40,628 bases of DNA from Pseudomonadota bacterium (GTDB lineage: Bacteria; Pseudomonadota; Gammaproteobacteria; Steroidobacterales; Steroidobacteraceae). The position numbers and the translations under genes were made by a program. The DNA lies in assembly GCA_021845825.1 (NCBI GenBank), contig JAJZVF010000005.1, positions 1-40,628 on the forward strand, read 5' to 3'. Under the pieces are notes generated by a model that saw only the letters and a list, made by a program, of their open reading frames with translations, did not search any database and was not told the DNA's origin. Below, in pieces: positions 1-11,890 of this stretch; positions within the stretch are counted from its first letter, which is position 1; each line of letters begins with the position of its first letter.

Positions 1-602
1 TCGCGGGCCGGGGCGGGCTCGGTCACGCGGGTCCGTCCCGCGGCACGCAGCCCCGCCAGCAGCACGGCGGATTTCACCTGCGCGCTCGCCACGGGCAGGC
101 GGTAATCGATCGCCTGCAGAGCGGGCGTGCCGTGGATATGGACCGGCGGGCGTCCGTCGCGGGTCTCGATGCGCGCTCCCATCGCCCGCAGCGGTCCCGC
201 CACCCGCTCCATGGGGCGGCGCATGAGCGACTCGTCCCCGATCAGCACCGAATCAAACCGCTGGGGAGCGAGCAGACCCATGAACAGGCGCATGGCCGTG
301 CCGGCGTTGCCCATATCGAGGGGCGAGGAGGCCCTGCACAACCCCTCGGCGCCCACGCCATGCACCAGGACGTGCTGCGGCTCAGGGTGCGCGATGCGCA
401 CGCCGAGCGCTCTGAGGGCCCGCAGTGTCGAGAGGCAGTCCTCCCCGGTGAGAAACCCCGTGATTTCGCTCACGCCTTCGGCTAGCGCCCCGAGCATCAG
501 CGCCCGGTGCGAGATCGACTTGTCGCCGGGCACGGTGATCTGCCCGCAGATCTCGCCGCCGGGGGCGACCCGGTAATGCATCCCCTTGTCACTCACGGTC
601 AT
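1..602 (-). CDS. aroA: 3-phosphoshikimate 1-carboxyvinyltransferase (EPSP synthase), N-terminal part, truncated by window start
   Basis: Minus-strand reading from 602 gives MTVSDKGMHYRVAPGGEICGQITVPGDKSISHRALMLGALAEGVSEITGFLTGEDCLSTL, the EPSP synthase N-terminal signature, open to the left edge. The start could instead be the internal ATG at 579..581. Confidence 0.93.
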   Translation of the reverse strand, partial: MTVSDKGMHYRVAPGGEICGQITVPGDKSISHRALMLGALAEGVSEITGFLTGEDCLSTLRALRALGVRIAHPEPQHVLVHGVGAEGLCRASSPLDMGNAGTAMRLFMGLLAPQRFDSVLIGDESLMRRPMERVAGPLRAMGARIETRDGRPPVHIHGTPALQAIDYRLPVASAQVKSAVLLAGLRAAGRTRVTEPAPAR

Positions 603-809
603 GCTCGTCAATTGCCAGCCTAATCTGCATGATTCACGCACTGTGACCCCGGGCGGCGGCGAGGGCCTCGCTTCGCCGGGCATCGCCCGGGCCGCCGCGG
701 ATACGCCCCTGGAGGCTGCGCGCAAGAGATCCGATTTTTCACGCGCCCGGACATGCCCGGCGAATCAGGTCCGCGCCGAATGCTCGTGCCGTTCATGAAT
801 GATCCGGGC

Positions 810-1949
810 TTAAAGAACCGCCCGTGGATAGGAGCCCAGCAACCGGAACAGCGAGGCGCGCTGCTTCAACGCGGCCAGAGCGCGCGCCACATGGGGTTCC
901 TCGGCGTGCCCATCGACGTCGATGAAGAAAACATAATCCCACTTGCGCCGGTGCGACGGGCGTGACTCGATGCGCGTCATGCTCACCCGGTGGCGTGCCA
1001 GGGGCTCGAGCAGCCGGTGCAGCGCCCCCGGCGCATCGGTGTGTCCGACCGACACCAGCAGCGTCGTGCGGTCCCGGCCGCTCGGGGCGAGGAGCCTGCG
1101 GCCGAGCACGAGGAAACGCGTGGCGTTGTCGGCGCGGTCTTCGATCTGCGCCGCCAGCACTTTCAGACCGTAGACCTCGGCGGCCGTCTCGCCGGCGACG
1201 GCCGCCGTCCCGCGCTCGTCGCGCGCGCGGCGCGCGGCCTCGCCGTTGCTCGAGACCGGGATCTGCTCGACCTCGGGCAGGTGCTCGTGCAGCCAGACGC
1301 GGCACTGGGCGAGCGATTGCGGGTGCGAGCAGATGCGGGCGATGCGTCCCAATGCGCTCATGCTGCCCATCAGGTGATGGTGGATTCGCAGCTCCACCTC
1401 GCCGCAAATCCTCAGCGGCGAGGCGAGGAAGCGATCCAGGGTGTGATTGACGGTGCCCTCGGTGGAGTTTTCGATCGGCACCACACCGAAATCAGCCGCC
1501 GCCGACTCCACTTCGTGGAAGACCTCATCGATCGAGCCGAGAGGCAGGGAGCGCACAGAGTGCCCGAAGTGAGTGAGCACCGCTGTCTGGCAGAAAGTGG
1601 CCTCGGGGCCGAGGTAAGCGACCTTCAGCGGCTCCTGCTGCGCGAGGCACGCCGACATGATCTCGCGAAAGAGCCGCAGCACCTCCTCGTCACGCAGCGG
1701 TCCGCGGTTGCGCTCGCGCGCCCGGCGCAACACCTCGGCCTCGCGCTCGGGACGGTAGAAATCCACCGTTCGGCCGTCGCGGCTCTTCGACAGGCCGACC
1801 TGCTGGGCGAGCCGCGCCCGCTCGTTCAGCAACTGGTGGATCTTCTCATCGACCGCATCGATCCGGTCCCGCATCGCAGCCAGGTCCGCGCCGGGCGCCG
1901 TCATGCCGGTACGTGCTCGCGCTCTGCGAGGAGGGGTTTTTCGTGCCAT
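810..1949 (-). CDS. pheA: Bifunctional chorismate mutase / prephenate dehydratase (P-protein)
   Basis: 379-aa ORF with an AroQ-type N-terminus (MRDRIDAVDEKIHQLLNERARLA), a prephenate dehydratase domain (VAYLGPEATFCQTAV, GVVPIENSTEGTV) and a C-terminal ACT region (ESRPSHRRKWDYVFFIDVDGH). Confidence 0.95.
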   Translation of the reverse strand: MARKTPPRRARARTGMTAPGADLAAMRDRIDAVDEKIHQLLNERARLAQQVGLSKSRDGRTVDFYRPEREAEVLRRARERNRGPLRDEEVLRLFREIMSACLAQQEPLKVAYLGPEATFCQTAVLTHFGHSVRSLPLGSIDEVFHEVESAAADFGVVPIENSTEGTVNHTLDRFLASPLRICGEVELRIHHHLMGSMSALGRIARICSHPQSLAQCRVWLHEHLPEVEQIPVSSNGEAARRARDERGTAAVAGETAAEVYGLKVLAAQIEDRADNATRFLVLGRRLLAPSGRDRTTLLVSVGHTDAPGALHRLLEPLARHRVSMTRIESRPSHRRKWDYVFFIDVDGHAEEPHVARALAALKQRASLFRLLGSYPRAVL

Positions 1950-1954
1950 GTTCG

Positions 1955-3124
1955 TCAGATGATGTACGCTGAGAGGACGCCGTCGATGAGGCGCAATTTC
2001 CCGAGCAGCTCCTCGCCGGCCGCTCCGACGAGGTCGATCAGGGTATAAGCGTACTCGCCCCGCGACTTGTTGAGCAGGTCCTCGATATTGAGCCCCGCAT
2101 CCGCAAGGCAGGTGCAGATCCGCCCGAACCTGTTCGGCACGTTGCGGTTGACGATAGCGAGGCGAGTGGCTCCGGGCAGCCGGGGCAGCAGCGCTTCCGG
2201 ATAGTTGACGCTGTTGCGGATGTTGCCGTTCTCCAGGAAATCGCGCAGCTGATCCGCGGCCATGATGGCACAGTTGTCGGCCGCCTCGGCGGTCGAGGCG
2301 CCGAGGTGCGGCAGGGTGATCACCCGCGGGTGGCCCTTCAGCAGGCTGCTCGGGAAATCGCAGACATAAGCGTGCAAGCGTCCGCCGTCGAGCGCGGCGA
2401 CCACCTGCGGATCATCGACGATGCCGGGTCGCGAGAAGTTCAGCAGCACCCCGTCCTTCTGCATGAGCTTCACGCGGTACTCGTTGACGAGGCCCCGGGT
2501 CTGCTCATTGAGCGGCACGTGCACCGTAACGAAGTCCGAGCGCGCAAACAGGTCATCGAGCGAGAGAGCCTGCTCGACGCGCGGGGAGAGCTGCCCGGCC
2601 CGCTGTACGGTGATCTTGGGGTCGTAGCCCAGCACCCGCATGCCGAGAGCCGCGGCGGCATTGGCCACCTCGACACCGACCGCCCCGAGGCCGACCACCC
2701 CGAGGATGCGCCCGGCGAGCTCGAAGCCGAAGAACGCCTGGCGGCCGCTGTGCACCTGCGCATCGATCGAGGCATCATCTCCCTCGAGCGCGCGCGCGAA
2801 CGCCCATGCCTGACAGATATTGCGCGCCGCGAGAAACAGGCTGGCGAGCACCAGCTCCTTGACCGCGTTGGCATTGGCCCCGGGGGCGTTGAACACCGGG
2901 ATGCCGCGGCGGCTCAAGTCCTCGACCGGAATGTTGTTGACGCCCGCCCCCGCACGGGCCACCGCGCGCAGCGTCTGCGGGACCGCCCACCGGTGCATGT
3001 CCGCGGAGCGCACGAGGACGGCGTGCGGATCATCGAGGCCGGCGGCGACCTCGTAGCGCTCGCGCGGCAGCCGCTCGAGCCCCCGGGCGCTGATGTGATT
3101 GAGCGTGAGGATTCGGTATTTCAT
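1955..3124 (-). CDS. serA: D-3-phosphoglycerate dehydrogenase
   Basis: ATG at 3124 gives MKYRILTLNHISARGLERLP; Rossmann motif GVVGLGAVGVEVANAA, LPHLGASTAEAADNCA and a C-terminal ACT domain. The longer 727-aa ORF upstream runs through serC out of frame. Confidence 0.93.
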   Translation of the reverse strand: MKYRILTLNHISARGLERLPRERYEVAAGLDDPHAVLVRSADMHRWAVPQTLRAVARAGAGVNNIPVEDLSRRGIPVFNAPGANANAVKELVLASLFLAARNICQAWAFARALEGDDASIDAQVHSGRQAFFGFELAGRILGVVGLGAVGVEVANAAAALGMRVLGYDPKITVQRAGQLSPRVEQALSLDDLFARSDFVTVHVPLNEQTRGLVNEYRVKLMQKDGVLLNFSRPGIVDDPQVVAALDGGRLHAYVCDFPSSLLKGHPRVITLPHLGASTAEAADNCAIMAADQLRDFLENGNIRNSVNYPEALLPRLPGATRLAIVNRNVPNRFGRICTCLADAGLNIEDLLNKSRGEYAYTLIDLVGAAGEELLGKLRLIDGVLSAYII

Positions 3125-3135
3125 ACAGGCCGAAC

Positions 3136-4218
3136 TCAGCCGTGGCGGCGCTCGAACTCCCTCATGAAGGCGACCAGCGCCTCGACGCCCTCGATCGGCA
3201 TGGCGTTGTAGAGGCTTGCGCGCATGCCGCCGGCGGAGCGATGCCCCTGCAGATGCGTGAGGCCCGCGGCATGCGCCTCGGCGAGAAACAGCGCATCGAG
3301 CTCGGGCCGCGCCAGCGTAAAGGGCACATTCATCCGCGAACGGCACTCCCTTGCCACCGGATTGCGGTAGAAATCCGAGGCGTCTATCGCGCCGTAGAGC
3401 AGCCCGGCCTTGGCGCGATTGCGCGCCTCCATCGCCGCGAGCCCTCCCTGCCTTTCGAGCCACTCGAACACGAGCCCGGCGATGTACCACGCGAAGGTCG
3501 GCGGAGTGTTGAGCATCGAGCCATGCGCGGCCATCTGCGTGTAATCGAGGATCGAGGGAGTGGCGGGCCGTACCCTGCCGAGCAGGTCCTCGCGGACGAT
3601 GACGATGGCGAGCCCCGCGGGTCCGATGTTCTTCTGCGCACCGGCATAGATCAGCCCGAAGCGGGCTGTCTCGATCGGGCGTGACAGAATGTTCGAGGAC
3701 ATGTCGGCGACCAGCGGCACCGTGCCCGTATCGGGCACGTACGGAAACTCCACGCCGCCGATGGTCTCGTTGGTCGTGTAATGCACGTACGCGGCGCCCG
3801 GAGCGAGGCGCAGAGCCTCCCGGGCCGGCACGGTAGTGTAATGGGACGACTGCTCGTCGGCCGCCACGTTGACCTTCACCCCCAGCCGGCGGGCTTCTTC
3901 GATGGCTTTGCCCGACCAGCTGCCGGTGTTGAGGTAGTCGGCCGGGGCGCCAGAGGCGGCGAGATTCAGCGGCACGGCGGCAAACTGCGCCGTGGCCCCG
4001 CCCTGCAGAAAAAGTACCTTGTAGCCGGCGGGAATCGCCAGCAAGGCGCGCAGGCGCGCCTCGGCCTGCTCGGCGAGCCGTACGAAGGCCTCGCCGCGGT
4101 GGCTCACCTCCATCACCGACATGCCGCTGCCCTGCCAATCGGTGAGCTCATCGCGGGCCTGCTCGAGGACCTGCAGCGGCAGCGCCGCGGGGCCGGCGGA
4201 GAAATTGAAGACGCGCAC
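3136..4218 (-). CDS. serC: Phosphoserine aminotransferase
   Basis: 360 aa, MRVFNFSAGPAALPLQVLEQARDEL, SHRGEAF, YAGAQKNIGPAGL, MRASLYNAMPIEGVEALVAFM. Confidence 0.96.
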   Translation of the reverse strand: MRVFNFSAGPAALPLQVLEQARDELTDWQGSGMSVMEVSHRGEAFVRLAEQAEARLRALLAIPAGYKVLFLQGGATAQFAAVPLNLAASGAPADYLNTGSWSGKAIEEARRLGVKVNVAADEQSSHYTTVPAREALRLAPGAAYVHYTTNETIGGVEFPYVPDTGTVPLVADMSSNILSRPIETARFGLIYAGAQKNIGPAGLAIVIVREDLLGRVRPATPSILDYTQMAAHGSMLNTPPTFAWYIAGLVFEWLERQGGLAAMEARNRAKAGLLYGAIDASDFYRNPVARECRSRMNVPFTLARPELDALFLAEAHAAGLTHLQGHRSAGGMRASLYNAMPIEGVEALVAFMREFERRHG

Positions 4219-4477
4219 CTTGAAGGCCGCCTCGCATGGGACTTCGGGGAACGGTGGATAGTATCAAGCGGCAGGGCCGGCTTGAGAACTTTTGGCCGTC
4301 ACGGCCCGCGCGACCGTCGGTATTACGTCCGAAATGTTCACTTGAGCCGATCCTTGCGGGTCCGCGCCTGAACGTCTCGGTGGCGCCTCCCGGTGCACGG
4401 CACCCCGGCGGGAAACACTCTGCAACCGGTCCTCGCGCCGCAAGCGCCCGCGCACGCCAGGCTCTGCGCTCGGCTGC

Positions 4478-7057
<2,580 letters not shown>

Positions 7058-7234
7058 GGACCGGGACGGAGGCGGCAATGGCGGACATCAAGCTCTCGGG
7101 CCTCAGGCTCTCGGGAAGCACCAAAACGTCAATGTTAGCACGACGGATACATTCGGCGCTGCGCCGGGACGCAAGATGATCGATAATGCGCCGCAGGGCG
7201 GCCGGCGCTTTCGGCCGCGACCCAAAGGGTTCGT

Positions 7235-7972
7235 ATGCCAACCGTATCACACCGTCCCGACCCGGACGCCCGCGGCCGCAACGCCGCGCAGGGCGAGCTC
7301 GCCAAGTTCGATGCCCTCTCGGGCCGCTTCTGGGACGAGCACGGACAGTTTCGGCCGCTGCATCTGCTGAACCCGGTCCGGCTGCGCTTCGTGGCTGAGC
7401 GATGCACTCTGGCGGGCGCGCGCGTGCTCGACGTCGGCTGCGGCGGCGGGCTGCTCGCCGAAGCGCTCACGCGCGCGGGCGCGCGTGTCACGGCGATCGA
7501 TCTGGCTCCCGGGATGATCGAGGTCGCGCGCATGCATGCCAGCGCCCACGGCCTGTCGATCGATTACCGGGTGGCCGCCGCCGAAGAGCTCGCCGGCAGC
7601 GAGCCCGCCGGCTTCGATGTGCTCACCTGTATGGAAATGCTCGAGCACGTGCCCCGGCCGCAGACGATGCTCGCGACGCTCGCGACATTGGTGCGGCCCG
7701 CAGGCTCGCTGTTCATTTCCACTCTGAATCGCAACCCGAAGTCATTTCTCGTGGCCATCCTCGGGGCCGAATACCTGCTCTCGCTCGTGCCGCGCGGCAC
7801 CCACGAATATGAGCGTTTCATCCGCCCGAGCGAGCTCGCCGGCTGGGCCCGCTCGGCGGGCCTGAGTGCGCGCGCCTTGGCCGGCATCGCGCTCAATCCC
7901 TTGACCGGCACCGCTCGTCTCACGAAGGACCCTGCGGTGAATTACCTGGCGCACTTCCTACGCGAGGCCTAG
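7235..7972 (+). CDS. ubiG: Ubiquinone biosynthesis O-methyltransferase
   Basis: 245-aa SAM methyltransferase with ARVLDVGCGGGLLAEALTRAGARVTAIDLAPGMIEVA, divergent from gyrA as is common in gammaproteobacteria. Confidence 0.92.
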   Translation: MPTVSHRPDPDARGRNAAQGELAKFDALSGRFWDEHGQFRPLHLLNPVRLRFVAERCTLAGARVLDVGCGGGLLAEALTRAGARVTAIDLAPGMIEVARMHASAHGLSIDYRVAAAEELAGSEPAGFDVLTCMEMLEHVPRPQTMLATLATLVRPAGSLFISTLNRNPKSFLVAILGAEYLLSLVPRGTHEYERFIRPSELAGWARSAGLSARALAGIALNPLTGTARLTKDPAVNYLAHFLREA

Positions 7973-8766
7973 TCCGGCAGCAGCCCAGCGAGTTCGCGCG
8001 CCTCGAGCGCCCGGAAGTGTCCACGGGCAAGGGAGCGCTCGAGCGACAGCGTGCCGAGCCGAGTGCGCATTACCCGGCTGACGAGCGCCCCCTGGCGCTC
8101 GAACAACTGCCGCGCCTCCTTGCCGCTCGCGCCTTGCACGCTGAGCGCGTACCAGCGGTTGGCGGCCTCCCCGCCGGAGCTCTCGCAGCCGAGCACTTGC
8201 AGACGCTCACCGCTGTCGAGCACGCCTGCCAGGATCCCCTGCCGCTGCGACTCGGTGAGCTCGCCGCGAATCCTTACGCTGAAGTCGCTGACCCAACGGT
8301 GCACGCTGCGCTGCAGCCGCGCGGCGAGCGCGCCATCGCCGCAGATCAGCTCAAGTCCCCCGTCGATCCTCGGCATGGGGCTCACCACCACAAAACGCCG
8401 ACCGGCACGCCTGGGCAGGCGCGAGAGCAGCGGACTCGCCCCGGCCTCATCCGTCGCCGGCCTGTCCAGGCTCTCCCCGCTCGAGCGGTGATAGATGAAC
8501 GTGCGCCCGCCGCCTTGCGGCTCGCGCTGGCGGATAAGGCGGCCGTCGAGGCGCACCTGGTCTGCCGGGCCAACCTTCATGCCGAGCGTGGCCGGCCGGC
8601 CGTTGACGCTCAACCGCCCCGCCCTGATCCAGTCCTCGGCCTCGCGGCGCGAGGCAAGCCCCGCCTGCGCGAGCACCTTCTGCAGCCGTTCGGGCTCCGC
8701 GCCGGGCTCGCTGCGCTCGGCGGCGCGGCGGCCCGAGCGGCGCCCGACAGGCTCACTCGGACGCAT
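7969..8766 (-). CDS. rluB: RluB-family 23S rRNA pseudouridine synthase homologue with atypical catalytic motif
   Basis: S4 domain PERLQKVLAQAGLASRREAEDWIRAGRLSVNG and RluB-type fold in the scpA-scpB-rluB context. Catalytic region reads SPMPRIDGGLELICGDGALA. Confidence 0.8.
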   Translation of the reverse strand: MRPSEPVGRRSGRRAAERSEPGAEPERLQKVLAQAGLASRREAEDWIRAGRLSVNGRPATLGMKVGPADQVRLDGRLIRQREPQGGGRTFIYHRSSGESLDRPATDEAGASPLLSRLPRRAGRRFVVVSPMPRIDGGLELICGDGALAARLQRSVHRWVSDFSVRIRGELTESQRQGILAGVLDSGERLQVLGCESSGGEAANRWYALSVQGASGKEARQLFERQGALVSRVMRTRLGTLSLERSLARGHFRALEARELAGLLPD

Positions 8767-9502
8767 CGTCCGAGGCGGCGAGCATCTTGCGGGCCGGCGA
8801 CTCTTGCGCATCGAAAGCCTCGTCCTCACCCGGCTCCGCCCCGTCCTCTCGACCGTCGATCGACCCGCCTGCCGGGGCGTCGGCCTCGCCGGTAACGGGC
8901 GCGGCATCGGCCTCGAAGGAGCCGTCCGCGCCGACCCGCCCGCTGCCGGGCAGATCGAGCTGCAGGTTCGGATCGCCCACCGCCTTCAGGTGCGAGAGCG
9001 GCGGCAGCTGATCGAGGCTCGTGAGGCCAAAATAATCGAGAAAATCACTCGTGGTGCCCAGCAGCTCCGGGCGGCCCGGGACATCGCGGTGGCCGACGAT
9101 CCGCACCCAATTGCGCTCGAGCAACGTTTTGATGATGTTGGGATTGACGGCGACGCCGCGCACGTCCTCGATCTCTCCCCGGGTGATCGGCTGGCGGTAG
9201 GCGATGAGGGCCAGCGTCTCAAGCAGTGCCCGCGAGTAGCGCGCAGGCCGCTCGGGCCAAAGCCGCGAGACTTCTGCGGCGAACTCGCGGCGCACCTGGA
9301 TGCGCAGCCCCGAGGCGGTCTCCTTCAGCTCGATGCCGCGCCCGTCGTATTCTGCGCCGAGGACATCGAGCGCCTCGCGCAGCGCCGCCTCGCTCGGCCG
9401 GACCGACTCATCGAACAGCTGCGCGAGTTCCTCGCGCTTGAGCGGTCGGCCGGCGGCGAGCAGCGCCGCCTCGATCACATTCCTCAGATAAAACTCACTC
9501 AT
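8753..9502 (-). CDS. scpB: Segregation and condensation protein B
   Basis: MSEFYLRNVIEAALLAAGRPLKREELAQLFD, RYSRALLETLALIAYRQPITRGEIEDVRGVAVNPNIIKTLLERNWVRIVG. Confidence 0.94.
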   Translation of the reverse strand: MSEFYLRNVIEAALLAAGRPLKREELAQLFDESVRPSEAALREALDVLGAEYDGRGIELKETASGLRIQVRREFAAEVSRLWPERPARYSRALLETLALIAYRQPITRGEIEDVRGVAVNPNIIKTLLERNWVRIVGHRDVPGRPELLGTTSDFLDYFGLTSLDQLPPLSHLKAVGDPNLQLDLPGSGRVGADGSFEADAAPVTGEADAPAGGSIDGREDGAEPGEDEAFDAQESPARKMLAASDDASE

Positions 9503-10556
9503 CGGACGTCTCTCGGGGAGAATGACCCGGCTCACCCTGAGCCTCGTCCCCAGGGGGGCGAGGCGTCGCCACATCAAAAACGGCTCCCGGCAATTTTTCC
9601 ATCGCCGGCTCTTCGCCGGACGGCCCGCCCGGCGCCGGGCTCTGTTCGATCTGCGGCCCGGAATTGTCGGCGACGAGGTGCAGGCTGCGCCCCCGCCCCC
9701 CCGCCCGAACGTGCAGCGCAGCGTACGGCTCCGCCTGCACGATGTCGATCAACCCCTCGCGCACCAGCTCGAGGATCGCCATGAAGGTGACCGTCACCCC
9801 CATGCGGCCCTCCTCGGGCCTGAACAGGCGAATGAACTCCACGAAGCTCGCTTGCTCGAGCGAGGCGAGAATGTTGCCCATGCGCTCGCGCACCGAAAGC
9901 GCCTCGCGCTGGATGTGATGGCGCGCGAACATCTGTGCGCGCACCACGACCTCCTGGAATGCCGCCAGCATCTCCTTGAGTGTGATCTGCGGCAAAGTCC
10001 GCACGACCTGGCGATCCTTGAGCTCCGCCCCGGCGGTCCAGTGATCGCGCTCGAGTCTCGGCAGCGCATCGAGGTCCTCCGCCGCACGCTTGAAGCGCTC
10101 GTACTCCTGCAACCGGCGTACGAGCTCCGCCCGCGGGTCCTCCTCCACGTCCTCCCCGGCAGGTTTCGGCCGCGGCAGCAGCATCCGGGACTTGATCTCC
10201 GCGAGAGTCGCGGCCATCACGAGGTACTCGCCCGCAAGCTCGAGCTGCAGCTCCTGCATCAGCTCGATGTACTGCATATATTGCCGGGTGATCTCGGCGA
10301 GCGGGATATCCAGGATGTCGAGGTTCTGGCGGCGGATAAGGTACAGCAGAAGATCGAGCGGTCCCTCGAAGGCCTCGAGAAACACCTCGAGGGCTTGCGG
10401 CGGTATGTACAGATCGCGCGGCAGCACCGTGACCGCCTCGCCGTTGACGACGGCGAAGGGCATTTCCACCTGCTGCGGCCCATTCCTGTGGGGATCCGGC
10501 TCCCCGGGCGGATCCGGGGCATCGGGCACGATCGACAATTGAGGCTTCGGATCCAT
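9495..10556 (-). CDS. scpA: Segregation and condensation protein A
   Basis: 353 aa; EAFEGPLDLLLYLIRRQNLDILDIPLAEITRQYMQYIELMQELQLELAGEYLVMAATLAEIKSRMLLP. Confidence 0.95.
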   Translation of the reverse strand: MDPKPQLSIVPDAPDPPGEPDPHRNGPQQVEMPFAVVNGEAVTVLPRDLYIPPQALEVFLEAFEGPLDLLLYLIRRQNLDILDIPLAEITRQYMQYIELMQELQLELAGEYLVMAATLAEIKSRMLLPRPKPAGEDVEEDPRAELVRRLQEYERFKRAAEDLDALPRLERDHWTAGAELKDRQVVRTLPQITLKEMLAAFQEVVVRAQMFARHHIQREALSVRERMGNILASLEQASFVEFIRLFRPEEGRMGVTVTFMAILELVREGLIDIVQAEPYAALHVRAGGRGRSLHLVADNSGPQIEQSPAPGGPSGEEPAMEKLPGAVFDVATPRPPGDEAQGEPGHSPRETSDE

Positions 10557-10562
10557 GGCAGC

Positions 10563-11777
10563 TCAGTCGCTGCGCAGATGCATCGCCCGGCGCACTTCTT
10601 CGAGCGTCGCCCGGGCCGCATCGCGCGCCTTTTCCGAACCCTCGGCGACGATGTCACGCAGCAGCTCGGGGTTCTCGAGGTACTCCTGTGCTCGGCGCCG
10701 CAGCTCGGTGACTTCTGCGACGATTTTCTCGATGAGCGGCTGCTTGCACTCGAGGCAACCGATGCCGGCAGAGCGACAGCCCTCGGCCGCCCATTTGCGC
10801 GTGTCCTCGCCGGAATAGATCTTGTGCAAGTCCCACACCGGACAGCGCTCAGGCTCGCCCGGGTCGGTGCGCCGCCCCCGCGCCGGATCGGTCTTCATGG
10901 CCCGCAGCTTGCGCTCGACCGATTGCGGCTCTTCGCGCATCTCGATGGTATTGCCGTACGATTTGGACATCTTGCGCCCATCGAGCCCCGGGACCTTGGG
11001 CGTCTCGGTGAGCAGCGCCTGGGGCTCGGGCAGGATGGCAATGCCGGTGCCCTCCAGGTACCCGAGCAAGCGGTCGCGGTCGGCCACGGTCAGACGGTTG
11101 TTGCTGTGCACGAGTGCACGACCGCGCTCGAGGGCCTGCTGCTCGCCGGCCTCCTGGAATTTTCGCCGCAGCTGGCGGTAGAGCGTGGTATTGCGCCCGC
11201 CGAGGCTCTTGATCGCTCGCTCGACCTTCTCCTCGAAGTCCGGCTCGCGGCCGTAGAGATGGTTGAAACGGCGTGCGGTCTCGCGTGTGAGCTCCACATG
11301 CGCCACCTGATCATCGCCCACGGGCACATGCTGCGCCCGATAGATCAGGATGTCGGCGCTTTGCAACAGCGGATAGCCCAGGAATCCATACGTTGCCAGG
11401 TCCTTGTCCTTGATCTGCTCCTGCTGGTCCTTATAGCTCGGTACCCGCTCAAGCCATCCAAGCGGGGTGATCATGGACAGCAGCAGGTGCAGCTCGGCAT
11501 GCTCGGGCACGTGCGATTGGACAAACAGCGTCGCCACCCCCGGATTGAGACCCGCCGACAGCCAGTCGATCAGCACCTCGTGCACGAATTCCGGCAACCG
11601 GGAGGGATCCTCGTAGCCGGTGGTGAGCATGTGCCAGTCGGCGATGAAGAAAAAGCACTCGTGCTCGTACTGCAGACGCACCCAGTTGCGAAGCGCCCCG
11701 TGGTAATTGCCCAGGTGCAGCCGGCCCGTGGGCCGCATGCCGGACAGGACGCGGCCGCCGGGGTGAGGTGTGCTCAT
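10563..11777 (-). CDS. trpS: Tryptophanyl-tRNA synthetase with inserted and Cys-rich C-terminal region
   Basis: 404 aa; RVLSGMRPTGRLHLGNYHGAL (class I HIGH region) and GRKMSKSYGN (KMSKS). Contains C-x21-C-x6-C-x2-C. Confidence 0.95.
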   Translation of the reverse strand: MSTPHPGGRVLSGMRPTGRLHLGNYHGALRNWVRLQYEHECFFFIADWHMLTTGYEDPSRLPEFVHEVLIDWLSAGLNPGVATLFVQSHVPEHAELHLLLSMITPLGWLERVPSYKDQQEQIKDKDLATYGFLGYPLLQSADILIYRAQHVPVGDDQVAHVELTRETARRFNHLYGREPDFEEKVERAIKSLGGRNTTLYRQLRRKFQEAGEQQALERGRALVHSNNRLTVADRDRLLGYLEGTGIAILPEPQALLTETPKVPGLDGRKMSKSYGNTIEMREEPQSVERKLRAMKTDPARGRRTDPGEPERCPVWDLHKIYSGEDTRKWAAEGCRSAGIGCLECKQPLIEKIVAEVTELRRRAQEYLENPELLRDIVAEGSEKARDAARATLEEVRRAMHLRSD

Positions 11778-11890
11778 CGAAGCTGTTCTCGCATTCTCAA
11801 ACGCTCAGTATACCGTGTTCGCCCCTTGCCCCCAGCGCAAGCCGCGCCAGCGGCAAGCTGGCTTGCCCTCGATGGGCCGCCAGGAAGCGA

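Noticed and set aside
1955-4138. 727-aa minus-strand ORF as a fused protein
   Set aside because: The N-terminal half is an out-of-frame read through serC; the genuine SerA start is the ATG at 3124.
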